Of a DNA stretch of 41,806 nt, positions 1-7,749 are shown one piece after another. The position numbers and the translations under genes are program-made. The DNA comes from Bacteroidales bacterium. Its GTDB lineage: Bacteria > Bacteroidota > Bacteroidia > Bacteroidales > FEN-979. The notes beneath the pieces are model-generated. The model was not told the origin of the DNA. It saw only the letters and a program-made list of their open reading frames with translations, and searched no databases. The stretch lies in contig JAUXWT010000021.1 in assembly GCA_030681475.1 (NCBI GenBank), positions 1 through 41,806 on the forward strand, in the 5' to 3' direction. The stretch's first letter is position 1; every line of letters begins with the position of its first letter.

Positions 1-60
1 TGTCCAGACGTGAAAGACGTTGTTTTACATAGCATTGATATTCAGTCATATATAAAATAG
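1..60 (+). CDS. possible C-terminal tail of a gene cut by the window edge
   Basis: Frame 1 is open from the first base to a TAG at 58-60 and would encode 19 residues ending in SYIK. Nothing in so short a stretch identifies a family. It is listed only because an open frame runs off the window edge. Confidence 0.15.
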   Translation, partial: CPDVKDVVLHSIDIQSYIK

Positions 61-94
61 GGGGGTAAAATTAGGTTTTTAGAAAACCATACTA

Positions 95-102
95 TATATT
101 TG
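95..102 (+). promoter_or_regulatory. candidate Bacteroidota -7 promoter element
   Basis: TATATTTG matches the Bacteroidota -7 consensus TAnnTTTG. No clear TTG/TTTG -33 box lies 19-21 nt upstream. It precedes the signal-peptide-like fragment at 102-188, so it could drive the damaged T9SS gene. Confidence 0.25.
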
Positions 103-188
103 TGTCGAAACTGGCATCAAAAAAAGTAGTTTTTAGAGGTGCCCTATTGTTTCTTTTACCTCTGGCAGCTTTTACCCGGGAACCTTAA
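102..188 (+). other. out-of-frame signal-peptide-like fragment of the T9SS gene
   Basis: From a GTG at 102 this frame encodes a basic start (SKLASKK), then a hydrophobic core with ALLFLLPLAA, and ends at a TAA at 186-188. That is the build of a Sec signal peptide. The following T9SS protein is in another frame, which stays open from 137. The fragment looks like the original N-terminus, separated from the rest by a frameshift or by an internal deletion. The start codon is uncertain because no ATG is available. Confidence 0.35.
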
Positions 189-241
189 CTGCCGTTTATT
201 ACAGATCGTCAGTAACCTTAGCAGGAACTGCCAATCAGTGG

Positions 242-1570
242 ATGACGATAGCGCTTGACAGTCCTTTCTTTTATGATCCCTATCAAAGCCTGATTGTGGA
301 GGTTGGGCAATGTGGTGCTCCGGGAGCATCAGGAGCCAGTGCAAGTTATACAAATTTAACAGGTAACAGGAGACTATGGTCTTTAGGTGGATGTCCTTTT
401 AATGTCTATCCTTATGCCAACTCTTCGGTATACCATATGGGCTTGAATATAGTGGCCACCGGCCCGGTAGCCGTGACCAATCCAGCCACAAGTGTAACAA
501 CGACCACAGCATCTCTTAACGGAACAGTCAATGCCAGACTCACCCCAACCACCGTGACTTTTGAATACGGATTGACTGCTGCCTATGGAACGTCGGTTGC
601 CGGTACACCCGGTGTTGTAACCGGAAATGCAGCTACCCCCATAACAGCGGGCATAACCGGGTTACTTCCCGACATGACATATCATTACAGGATCAATGGA
701 GTCAACGGCAACGGAACAGCCAATGGTGAGGATATGACATTCGTGACGACCCTTCCATCACCCACAATATCCGGTCCTACTCCTGTCTGTGCCGGATCAA
801 CCGGGAATGTTTATACAACAGAAGCCGGATATTCAGGTTATATCTGGGCAGTTTCTGCAGGCGGTTCAATTACAGCAGGCGGAACGGGTTCAGACAATGT
901 TGAGGTAACATGGAATACAGCAGGGGCCCAGGCCGTTATCGTTAATTACACAAATGAAAATGGTTATGCGCCATCTTTTACAATTTACCCTGTGCTGGTA
1001 ACCTCGCTGCCACCGCAAACAATTACTTTGGAAAACATTGTTGTCGCCCGGGGTCAGGAACAATGTTATGATGCGAATCAAACGGTCACAACAGGCGGAG
1101 CAGGAACATTCCTGGTACAACCCATGGCTGCCGTGGACCTGATCGCAGGTCAGCACATCAACATGCTTCCTGGCACAAAGGTGGAACAGGCGGGATACCT
1201 GCATGCCTTCGTCGTGACAAACTGCCTCTGGTGCAGCGCTTATCCGGTGAATCAGATGGTCGCAGCACAACCGGATACAACGAATCAGGAGGCCATGATA
1301 ATCCCGTTCATAGAAAACCCGCCCAATGTTCTGTTCCGGGTTTACCCGAATCCGACAACGGGTGAATTCACACTTGAAATCGATCCTTCTCTGGCATATT
1401 CAAAAACCACTGTACAAATCTTCAGCTTTCTTGGGAAAGAGGTGTTACGCAATGAGATGAAGGGTATGAAAAAAGAGAGGTTCTCATTACAGGACAGCCC
1501 ACCCGGGATCTATCTTGTCCGTTTAGTATGTGATGAAAAGACAGGCACGGCAAAGATTATAAGGAAATGA
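242..1570 (+). CDS. T9SS-targeted surface protein, N-terminally truncated
   Basis: Secreted protein of unknown ligand, predicted to be exported by T9SS and anchored at or released from the cell surface. Residues about 75-165 form a fibronectin-III/arch-like module containing FEYGLTAAYG. Residues 172-250 are Ig/PKD-like with one Cys. The last 78 residues are a type A sorting domain (VYPNPTTGEF, IFSFLGKEV, PGIYLVRL). The ATG at 242 is the first start codon in frame, but the frame is open from 137 and already encodes sensible beta-strand sequence there (VYYRSSVTLAGTANQW). The start is therefore probably not native. A signal peptide exists just upstream in another frame. The gene is probably a damaged copy, or the sequence has a local error. 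The domain calls are firm; an intact gene is doubtful. Confidence 0.75.
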   Translation: MTIALDSPFFYDPYQSLIVEVGQCGAPGASGASASYTNLTGNRRLWSLGGCPFNVYPYANSSVYHMGLNIVATGPVAVTNPATSVTTTTASLNGTVNARLTPTTVTFEYGLTAAYGTSVAGTPGVVTGNAATPITAGITGLLPDMTYHYRINGVNGNGTANGEDMTFVTTLPSPTISGPTPVCAGSTGNVYTTEAGYSGYIWAVSAGGSITAGGTGSDNVEVTWNTAGAQAVIVNYTNENGYAPSFTIYPVLVTSLPPQTITLENIVVARGQEQCYDANQTVTTGGAGTFLVQPMAAVDLIAGQHINMLPGTKVEQAGYLHAFVVTNCLWCSAYPVNQMVAAQPDTTNQEAMIIPFIENPPNVLFRVYPNPTTGEFTLEIDPSLAYSKTTVQIFSFLGKEVLRNEMKGMKKERFSLQDSPPGIYLVRLVCDEKTGTAKIIRK

Positions 1571-1725
1571 TAACAAGATTATATGGGAAAACCAATTCAT
1601 TTAAACACTCTTCGCCGATCCAAATTGATCGACCCTGAAACTTGATTGATAAGAGGTTAAGGTGGTCAATCAAAATCGGTGAAAGGCGCTCAAAATAAAC
1701 GATCTGCCTATTTAAAAAAGGTTCA

Positions 1726-2228
1726 TCACAATTTTTCGCACCTCAGAAAAGTGTTTTTTCCCTCTCTCAAAATTTCCTTGAATCCATTACATGAACCTGC
1801 GGTTTGGAAAATATGCATTGCCTTTGTAAGCCATAGCAGTAAGTCAAGGTTGTCGGTTGCAAGTCCCGGATTCTTTTCACCGGGGAATAAAAGATATTTC
1901 CGGAGTTCGTATTGCTCGTCGATCGTTTCACGCCAACTGTCATCCTCATCAGTAAACAATGATGCGTCGGCCACACTTTTCTTATTGGTGAATAAATCAT
2001 TCGCTTTACCCCAGGATGCCATCACCCCTGAAAACCACCAAACATTCATCCACCACGCAAATCCAATGGTTACAACAGTACCCGGTGTTACGTTATCGCC
2101 AATCGATTCGATGGATTGCTTGGTAATGGCGATCTTTCTCCCTGAGGCGGATGCTCAAAGTGCACATGGGTGGTGTCCTCCCGGATGAAAAGCAGATTGC
2201 CGACCCGTTTTCGACCGACTGCCTTTTT
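1726..2228 (-). pseudogene. frameshifted gene of unknown function behind the rhodanese-EgtD fusion
   Basis: Two minus-strand frames join into one plausible protein. From 2228 down to about 2140, directly after the TAG of the upstream gene and in its frame, the DNA encodes VGNLLFIREDTTHVHFEHPP. From about 2135 down to 1726 another frame encodes KIAITKQSIESIGDNVTPGT and then a Trp-rich stretch (AWWMNVWWFSGVMASWG) and a helical tail. Adding one A to the AAA run near 2133-2137 restores a continuous reading. The longest intact piece starts at an ATG at 2049 (107 residues). No ATG is visible for the N-terminal piece, so it may also be translated by read-through or from a rare start. I do not recognise the family. 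It is probably co-transcribed with the fusion gene. Sequencing error and true pseudogene are both possible. Confidence 0.5.
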
Positions 2229-4478
2229 CTATTGAAAGTGCACCAGCGAAAACCACCGATAGGCATCAGTATATATATCTTTTATCCGCAGGCCGGTTGT
2301 CTCTGCCATTTGTTGAATATGACCGGGAGTGTATTTATAAGAGTTCTCCGTATGTATTGTTTCATTTTTCTGTAACCTGATTTTTCCATTCAGGTGCGGA
2401 CTCCCGATCTCCATATCCGTCAGGGCTTTGAGGTGCATTTCTATTCTGGCTTCTGAAATGTTATAAAATGCAAAGTGCGCAAAATGGTCAGGGTTGAAAC
2501 CGGTACCGGCATAATGGTTTACAACGTTCAGTATGTTTTTATTAAATGCAGCCGTTTTGCCTTGCCGGTCGTTATAGGCCTCTTCCAATATTTTTATTTC
2601 CTTGACCATATCCAACCCGATCAGAAGTTGGTCACCTGGTTGCATCATTGTTTTCAAGTTCTTTAAAAAGCCGGTTTCCTGCTTCCCGGTAAGATTCCCC
2701 ATCGTACTGCCAAAAAAACAGATCAGCTTCTTTCCTTCCCCGGGAATCACGTTAAAAGGCTTCATAAAATCGGTCAGGATGCCGTTTATTTTAATCCCGG
2801 GATATTTTATGGAAAGCTTTTCCGCTGATTTCACGATGGCAGTTCTGCTGACATCTACCGGGATATAACGCAAAGTTTCCAAACTATCTGCAGGCAAAGT
2901 GTCCAGGAGAATTGAAATTTTTGAGCAATCTCCGCTACCTAATTCGATTATTTCCGTCAAACCTGAGCTGTTCAGGATTTGCGGAGCGAATTCAGTCAGA
3001 ATAGATTTTTCTGTTCTTGTGGGATAGTATTCGGGGAGCCTGGTAATTTCTTCAAAAAGCGCTGAGCCGGCCTTATCGTAAAAAAACCGGCTCGAAATAT
3101 ATTTTTGCTGAGCTGATAGGCCGCATATTATTTCAGATCTGATTTCTTCAGGGCGTTCATGCAATAAATAATCATTGACTTCCATTTTATCCTCAGGAAT
3201 TCCGGTTTCAACCGGGTTATCCGGGTTGCTGCTCCATTCAAACCAACCTCCGTCATACACCGAAACCCTTGGCCATCCCATCAGCCAGGCGTTGAACCAG
3301 GCTTCGCTGCCGCGCCATCCTGTTCCGCAATAAAATGCGAGATGCTTGTCGGGGGTAATGCCAACGTTTTTCCAGATCTCCGCTATTTCATGAAATTCAC
3401 GATTTGTTTGATCGAAATTCCTGTAATTCTCCATGTGGTAGGCATCAGAACCACAATCGGCGAAAATTGCCCCTGGTATCCTTCCTTTTTTTTCGATATA
3501 GTTATAACCGCTCACTTCGCCAAGGTATTCCGGCCAACTGCGAACGCAAACCAGTTCGGAACCTGGCGAGGCAATGATATCCCTGGCTTCAGGTGTGTCA
3601 ACAGCAAGTTCGGGATGCACAGGTATCGTTGCGCCAAATTTTGAGACGGGATTTTTAGGTTCATCGGTATATAAAATTTCATACCCCGCATCCTGCCACG
3701 ACTGAAAACCTCCATTGAGCACCCTGACATCTTTCACACCGGCATACATCATCACAAAGGCACATCGCACAGCGCCTATATCGCCGGCTGCACTGCCCGG
3801 AAAAGGGTCGTTGTTATCGGGCGACATGTATTTTCCATACATAATAACGGTGGTATCTGAAGTAATACCATGATCCTCCAATGCTTTTTTAAGTTCTTCA
3901 GGACTTCTTCTGTTCCATGTTTCAGGTGATTCAATGGCCAGGGTATCCATGTCAATGGCCCCCGGGATGTGTCCGCTCAGGTAAGCTTCCCGGTTTCGGT
4001 AATGGGCATGAACGACAATGTATTTATCGTTTTCATAATGTGACGGGATTTTACCTGAGATAAGCGTGTTGAGCCATTGCGCTGAGACCAGGTTCCGAAA
4101 CCGGGCCAAATGCTGCATGGGAAGGTCAGGGTTTTCCGACCATTCTTCAGAAAACCGATTGTAAACGGATACATTGGAATATCCTGATTTTATAAAACGG
4201 GTTGCCACTTTTCCTGAATCAATTTCATCATAACCGTAAACAATGATTTCATGTTCAGGAAATATCTGCTTATGCCTGACCATTTCAATCCAATCCATAT
4301 ATGTCGTCCATTTAACCGGCAGGCTTTTTGCGTTTTTGATATGTCCGCCACGGCGTTCTTTCTGCAACCGCCATCCGTTATATGCATCTGCGGGCCTTAC
4401 GTCGATGATCTTTATGTCAGGCTTATCCAGCAGAATCAAAAGTTCGCCGGTGGAGATTTCATGAAAAGAGTTAACCAT
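2229..4478 (-). CDS. eanB-eanA: three-rhodanese sulfurtransferase fused to EgtD-type histidine methyltransferase (EanB-EanA-like)
   Basis: Predicted cytosolic bifunctional enzyme of ergothioneine synthesis. Residues 1-125, 130-275 and 290-425 are rhodanese-like. The first two lack a Cys in the active loop (IIVYGYDE, VIMYGKYM). The third has the full loop YCGTGWRG with Cys384. Residues 440-749 are an EgtD/EanA methyltransferase: LPEYYPTRTE (481-490), SAM motif IELGSGDCSK (511-520), VDVSR, FFGSTMGNL with Asn595, and the histidine-binding pair Glu711/Ser713 in HTENSYKY, matching the EgtD Glu-x-Ser. In the known two-protein pathway of green sulfur bacteria, EanA trimethylates histidine to hercynine and EanB moves persulfide sulfur to the imidazole without oxygen. 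Order here is sulfurtransferase first. No EgtB-type oxygenase gene is nearby. Family assignment is firm; ergothioneine as the product is inferred. Confidence 0.88.
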   Translation of the reverse strand: MVNSFHEISTGELLILLDKPDIKIIDVRPADAYNGWRLQKERRGGHIKNAKSLPVKWTTYMDWIEMVRHKQIFPEHEIIVYGYDEIDSGKVATRFIKSGYSNVSVYNRFSEEWSENPDLPMQHLARFRNLVSAQWLNTLISGKIPSHYENDKYIVVHAHYRNREAYLSGHIPGAIDMDTLAIESPETWNRRSPEELKKALEDHGITSDTTVIMYGKYMSPDNNDPFPGSAAGDIGAVRCAFVMMYAGVKDVRVLNGGFQSWQDAGYEILYTDEPKNPVSKFGATIPVHPELAVDTPEARDIIASPGSELVCVRSWPEYLGEVSGYNYIEKKGRIPGAIFADCGSDAYHMENYRNFDQTNREFHEIAEIWKNVGITPDKHLAFYCGTGWRGSEAWFNAWLMGWPRVSVYDGGWFEWSSNPDNPVETGIPEDKMEVNDYLLHERPEEIRSEIICGLSAQQKYISSRFFYDKAGSALFEEITRLPEYYPTRTEKSILTEFAPQILNSSGLTEIIELGSGDCSKISILLDTLPADSLETLRYIPVDVSRTAIVKSAEKLSIKYPGIKINGILTDFMKPFNVIPGEGKKLICFFGSTMGNLTGKQETGFLKNLKTMMQPGDQLLIGLDMVKEIKILEEAYNDRQGKTAAFNKNILNVVNHYAGTGFNPDHFAHFAFYNISEARIEMHLKALTDMEIGSPHLNGKIRLQKNETIHTENSYKYTPGHIQQMAETTGLRIKDIYTDAYRWFSLVHFQ

Positions 4479-4595
4479 CTCTGAATACTTTATTTATGAT
4501 TCCATAGTCGTAAAAATAAGCAATCCTGACAAATTGGATATTTAACAAAAAGTGCAATTTTTGTAAATTATTATCCAAACACCAATACTTCAGCG

Positions 4596-5222
4596 ATGAA
4601 AAGACAAATTTCTTACTGTTTCCTGGTTCTGATCCTAATCACCTCCTGCAGCAAATACCCGCCCGCTTCCGAACGGTTGACCGAAGAGCTGGCCATCTAT
4701 ACGCAATTTGATGTATCAATCGCCTTCAACGATTATCAAACCTTCGCCATCGTACCTGCCGTTGCATTCATCGGCGGGAATGACAGCGCTACAATCACCA
4801 GTCCGGATGCCCTGGCTTTGCTGAACAGAATTGCACAGAACATGGTGAGCCGTGGATTTAAACAGGTTGCGGCCACTGCAAATCCTGACCTTGGCATCAA
4901 TGTAACCGCCATCAGGAGCACCATCACAACCGTCTATTCTCCGGGTTGGCATTGGAGTTATCCGGGCTATTATCCCGCAGGCTGGTGGGGTTATCCCGGT
5001 TACAAATATGGCTATCCATACTATCCTGCATACATGACCACCTATGCAACCGGATCGGTAATCATCGAACTTATTGATTTACAAATGGCCACAGACAATA
5101 TGGTGATGGTAAGATGGAATGCATTTATCCGCGGTGTGCTGAACAACCGGTATCCTCAAACCGATGTGCTGAACACGGTAGATCAGGCATTTAAACAAAC
5201 CCCGGCGATCAAGACTTTTTGA
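4596..5222 (+). CDS. DUF4136-family lipoprotein
   Basis: The first 17 residues form a lipoprotein signal with lipobox ITSC and the lipidated Cys at position 18. The mature part starts with the DUF4136 pattern, in which DVSIAFNDYQTFAIVP is followed by a small helical region and MVSRGFKQV, and ends with NTVDQAFKQTPA. A Tyr/Pro/Gly/Trp-rich loop lies in the middle (about residues 122-148). The protein is likely anchored to the inner leaflet of the outer membrane; no biochemical role is established for the family. The next gene starts almost at once and encodes an outer-membrane barrel, so the two probably form one transcription unit. Confidence 0.85.
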   Translation: MKRQISYCFLVLILITSCSKYPPASERLTEELAIYTQFDVSIAFNDYQTFAIVPAVAFIGGNDSATITSPDALALLNRIAQNMVSRGFKQVAATANPDLGINVTAIRSTITTVYSPGWHWSYPGYYPAGWWGYPGYKYGYPYYPAYMTTYATGSVIIELIDLQMATDNMVMVRWNAFIRGVLNNRYPQTDVLNTVDQAFKQTPAIKTF

Positions 5223-5249
5223 ATGTTTTTGCCGGATAAAAATATACGA

Positions 5250-5924
5250 ATGAAAAAGAAATACAATTTACAATTGAAACGGATATTATTACCGCTCATT
5301 GCGCTGCGTTTAATGGCCAGCCAGGCTCAAAGCCAGGATACAACAGCTTCGCCGCGATTTGTGCATGGTTCATATTACACCTGCGCATGGAATACCACTA
5401 TCACCCTGGGCGATTTCAATGATTGGGTAGGTCATGCAAGTCCGGCCGGGTTTGACCTGGGTGGCCGCTATTTTATCAAAGCAGGATTGGTGGCAGGTTT
5501 CAATATCGGCTGGCAGCGTGTTTCGCAAAGTTACACCAATGAAACCTTTTATGGTAGTGCCGGACAGGCGATCACTGCGACAAATTACCGTTTTACCTGG
5601 ATGATACCCTTCCAGGGCGTAATTGCATACCACCTCATACCGGATAAAATAATTTCACCGTATTTGGGTATAGGGATAGGCGGTGATTATATGGAACACC
5701 ATCTCCTGGTGCAGGAGTATGATATTTACGAGACCCGCTGGGGTCTTTCACTGATCCCTGAGATCGGCGCCCTGGTGAAATTCGGAAAATCTTCACGGTG
5801 GGCCGCTTTGGTGGCTTTTAACTACAAATGGACGACAAACGGTATCGGATTGTATATTGACAGGAGTTCAAAAAACATGCAGATGCTTAACCTGAAGTTT
5901 GGTCTTGCCTTTAAAATGCGATAA
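5250..5924 (+). CDS. outer-membrane beta-barrel protein
   Basis: The product has a basic, then hydrophobic, N-terminus (MKKKYNLQLKRILLPLIALR) ending near AQSQ, typical of a Sec signal peptide. The rest alternates strands rich in Gly and aromatic residues (GGRYFIKAGLVAGFNIGWQR, YLGIGIGGDY, LNLKFGLAFKMR), ending in a barrel-like terminal strand. The frame is open with an ATG at 5223, directly after the stop of the previous gene. The ATG at 5250 is preferred because it gives a clean signal peptide. It resembles the generic outer-membrane beta-barrel domain of Bacteroidota; substrate or function is unknown. Confidence 0.75.
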   Translation: MKKKYNLQLKRILLPLIALRLMASQAQSQDTTASPRFVHGSYYTCAWNTTITLGDFNDWVGHASPAGFDLGGRYFIKAGLVAGFNIGWQRVSQSYTNETFYGSAGQAITATNYRFTWMIPFQGVIAYHLIPDKIISPYLGIGIGGDYMEHHLLVQEYDIYETRWGLSLIPEIGALVKFGKSSRWAALVAFNYKWTTNGIGLYIDRSSKNMQMLNLKFGLAFKMR

Positions 5925-6051
5925 GTAGAAATACGCAGTAAAACTCAGTAAAAGCCACCTTAAGAACAGGCTATTTAACTCTTTTTTTGTCGAAGAATTG
6001 GTTGTAATTTAGACAGATTAAAAAAAATCCAATTCCTAAAAAATATATATC

Positions 6052-6492
6052 ATGAAAACAATAAAAAATATTATAAAGCCAACAGCAATAATCCAGATTA
6101 TTGTCCTGATTTTGGGTATTCAGACTGAGGTTCTTTTTGCAGCTAACCCACTTAATGCCACCCCTGGCAATAATTCTTCAATATGTGTTTTCTGCAGTAT
6201 CAGTGACTTGCCAACTTTAAATGACGTTGAGTTTGAAAAATTCAACTTTTTTGCACCAAATGTACCTGCTGAAGCTACTTTTGATGACGAAATTGAGGTT
6301 GCGGAAATCAGTTTTGCTCCAACCCCACCATCAGAAGCTAATTTTGACGATGAAATGCCAGGAACGGAGGTTAGTCTTGTGCAAGCAACCCCAGCAATAT
6401 ACCTATTTGACAATGATCCCGAATTCAACAATATAATTCTTCTTGAATTTCTTTCACCCAAAATCCCGGAAATAGCTGATTTCAAAAAGTAG
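6052..6492 (+). CDS. small secreted acidic repeat protein
   Basis: The 146-residue product has an N-terminal signal-like segment (IIQIIVLILGIQTEVLFA) and then an acidic, Lys-poor mature part built from a 21-residue repeat. Unit one starts FAPNVPAEATFDDE, unit two FAPTPPSEANFDDE, and a third starts LVQATPAIYLFDND. A partial unit precedes them and another (PKIPEIADF) ends the protein. Two Cys sit close together (CVFC) just after the signal. I do not recognise a named family. A strong intrinsic terminator follows, so it is probably a separate unit from the downstream sensor gene. A periplasmic or secreted location is inferred from the signal. Confidence 0.6.
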   Translation: MKTIKNIIKPTAIIQIIVLILGIQTEVLFAANPLNATPGNNSSICVFCSISDLPTLNDVEFEKFNFFAPNVPAEATFDDEIEVAEISFAPTPPSEANFDDEMPGTEVSLVQATPAIYLFDNDPEFNNIILLEFLSPKIPEIADFKK

Positions 6493-6532
6493 ATATTTTC
6501 CATCTGGTGTAAATGTGGCGTCAAAATAAATT

Positions 6533-6566
6533 CCCTGTAAATGAAAACTTTGCAGGGTTTTTCTTT
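6533..6566 (+). terminator. rho-independent terminator
   Basis: CCCTGTAAA pairs with TTTGCAGGG (nine pairs, one of them G-T) around the loop TGAAAAC, followed by TTTTTCTTT. It sits 40 nt behind the stop of the small repeat protein. Confidence 0.75.
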
Positions 6567-6594
6567 GCTAATAACAAAATAATAACTATATTTG
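6564..6594 (+). promoter_or_regulatory. candidate promoter for the propeller-cyclase gene
   Basis: TTTG at 6564-6567 and TATATTTG at 6587-6594 match the Bacteroidota -33 and -7 boxes with 19 nt between them. The -33 box overlaps the T tract of the terminator before it. The next gene starts about 165 nt downstream, which would be a long leader. Confidence 0.5.
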
Positions 6595-6759
6595 TATTAA
6601 TGCAGTCTAAATATTAATAAATTGCATTATAATGCGTTCTGATTCTTAGGGTAACCCTGATAAGAAATCCTTCCCCGGATATTGAATTAAATTAGTCGTT
6701 TTTGGATATGCTTTGATGATATAGCTGATTTAATCAGAATTCATTATTAAAGTAATCGC

Positions 6760-7677
6760 ATGAAAAAATATTTTATTTTAATTTTATTTCTGTGGGCTGT
6801 TTTATCATGTACTCACCAACAGGATCCTGTTTCCACGAACAATTTTGCACCTAAGGTTGTTGAAGTTGAAGGATGTATTGTGCCCAATGACAGCCTGAAT
6901 AAACTCAAAATAATCCCGGCCGGTGAGCCAAAAATCGTAAGAGCCGGCAATCCCAAAATTATACTTACAAAAACGAGCATACTTCCCACTAGAATTCCGA
7001 GGATAATAATATCAGGATCACCTGAAATTTCCATCCCGGGGCATAACAATTTTTCATTCCCCAAAGTAGTTCCGGCAATAATAAATCCTTTTCTTGCAGG
7101 CATCCCGGAGATAGTCATTGCGAAAGAGGCTCAAATTAAGGAAAACAACCCGCAGGACTTCAGCTCATATGGGAAATTTCAAGGTTTAAAAGCGAATACA
7201 ATAAACGCAATCACCCAAGATAACGTTGGGAACCTATGGTTCGGAACGGCGCGAGGCATCACAAGATTCGACGGAAAATCCTTTGCTCATTATACAGAAG
7301 CAGCAGGCTTATGCAGAAATAATGTTTCATCCATCGTACAAGACAAAAACAACGACCTCTGGATTGGAACGAAAGGTGGAGGCATATCACGATTCGACGG
7401 AAAATTCATGACTAATTTTACCGAAAAAGAAGGCTTGCCTGATAATTTTATTTCTGCAATTTTGGAAGATAAAAGCGGAAATCTATGGTTTGGAACAAAC
7501 GGAGGCGCTTCAAAATTTGATGGAAAATCGTTTACCCAATATACTGATAAAGAAGGCTTAATTAACAATGTTGTTTTTTCTGTCTGCGAAGATAACCAGG
7601 GAAGCCTTTGGTTTGGAACTCCGGGAGGTGTCTCGAAATTTGATGGAAAATCGTTTTCTAATCTCTTTCGGGGTTAG
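6760..7677 (+). CDS. N-terminal half of a disrupted propeller-cyclase sensor lipoprotein
   Basis: A lipoprotein signal ends in VLSC with Cys17. A linker with repeated Pro-x-Ile/Val motifs follows (PKIVRAGNPKII, PRIIISGSPEIS). From about residue 140 come Reg_prop beta-propeller units of the type DNVGNLWFGTARGITRFDGK. Three units are complete and the fourth breaks off after FDGKSFSN, where an inserted hairpin element supplies LFRG and a TAG. The next gene resumes at FTEKEGLGNNEV, exactly where this unit should continue. The two pieces were therefore one gene of about 950 codons encoding a sensor. As it stands, this half would be a soluble or lipid-anchored half propeller. Confidence 0.8.
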   Translation: MKKYFILILFLWAVLSCTHQQDPVSTNNFAPKVVEVEGCIVPNDSLNKLKIIPAGEPKIVRAGNPKIILTKTSILPTRIPRIIISGSPEISIPGHNNFSFPKVVPAIINPFLAGIPEIVIAKEAQIKENNPQDFSSYGKFQGLKANTINAITQDNVGNLWFGTARGITRFDGKSFAHYTEAAGLCRNNVSSIVQDKNNDLWIGTKGGGISRFDGKFMTNFTEKEGLPDNFISAILEDKSGNLWFGTNGGASKFDGKSFTQYTDKEGLINNVVFSVCEDNQGSLWFGTPGGVSKFDGKSFSNLFRG

Positions 7678-7749
7678 TTCCCCGCCGCTTGCGGCGAATG
7701 AAAATAATTCCCGATGATACCCCGCTGCTCTGCGGCGGGGAGGTTCATT
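7663..7749 (+). repeat. 87-bp hairpin-rich insertion (REP/MITE-like)
   Basis: The insert is defined by the propeller repeat it interrupts: the codon for Asn ends at 7662 and the unit resumes with TTT ACC at 7750. It contains three hairpins: CGGGG/CCCCG (7669-7684), CGCCGC/GCGGCG (7683-7696), and a nine-pair stem from CCCCGC to GCGGGG (7720-7740). Its GC-rich ends are inverted relative to each other (CCCCGCCGC near the left, GCGGCGGGG near the right). No target-site duplication is obvious. The length is a multiple of three, yet it brings an in-frame stop. A REP-associated transposase lies at 29312-30013, but its own palindrome is of different sequence. Confidence 0.7.

Noticed and set aside
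890-1270. Minus-strand open frame of 126 codons inside the first T9SS gene
   Set aside because: It is Cys- and His-rich antisense of Thr/Gly-rich coding sequence and resembles no protein family.
1642-1673. Inverted repeat TTGATTGA/TCAATCAA as a terminator
   Set aside because: The stem is AT-rich with a 16-nt loop and no T tract follows.
1679-2188. Plus-strand open frame of 169 codons
   Set aside because: It lies opposite the frameshifted minus-strand gene, whose protein looks more natural; the plus-strand product has no domain, signal or promoter.
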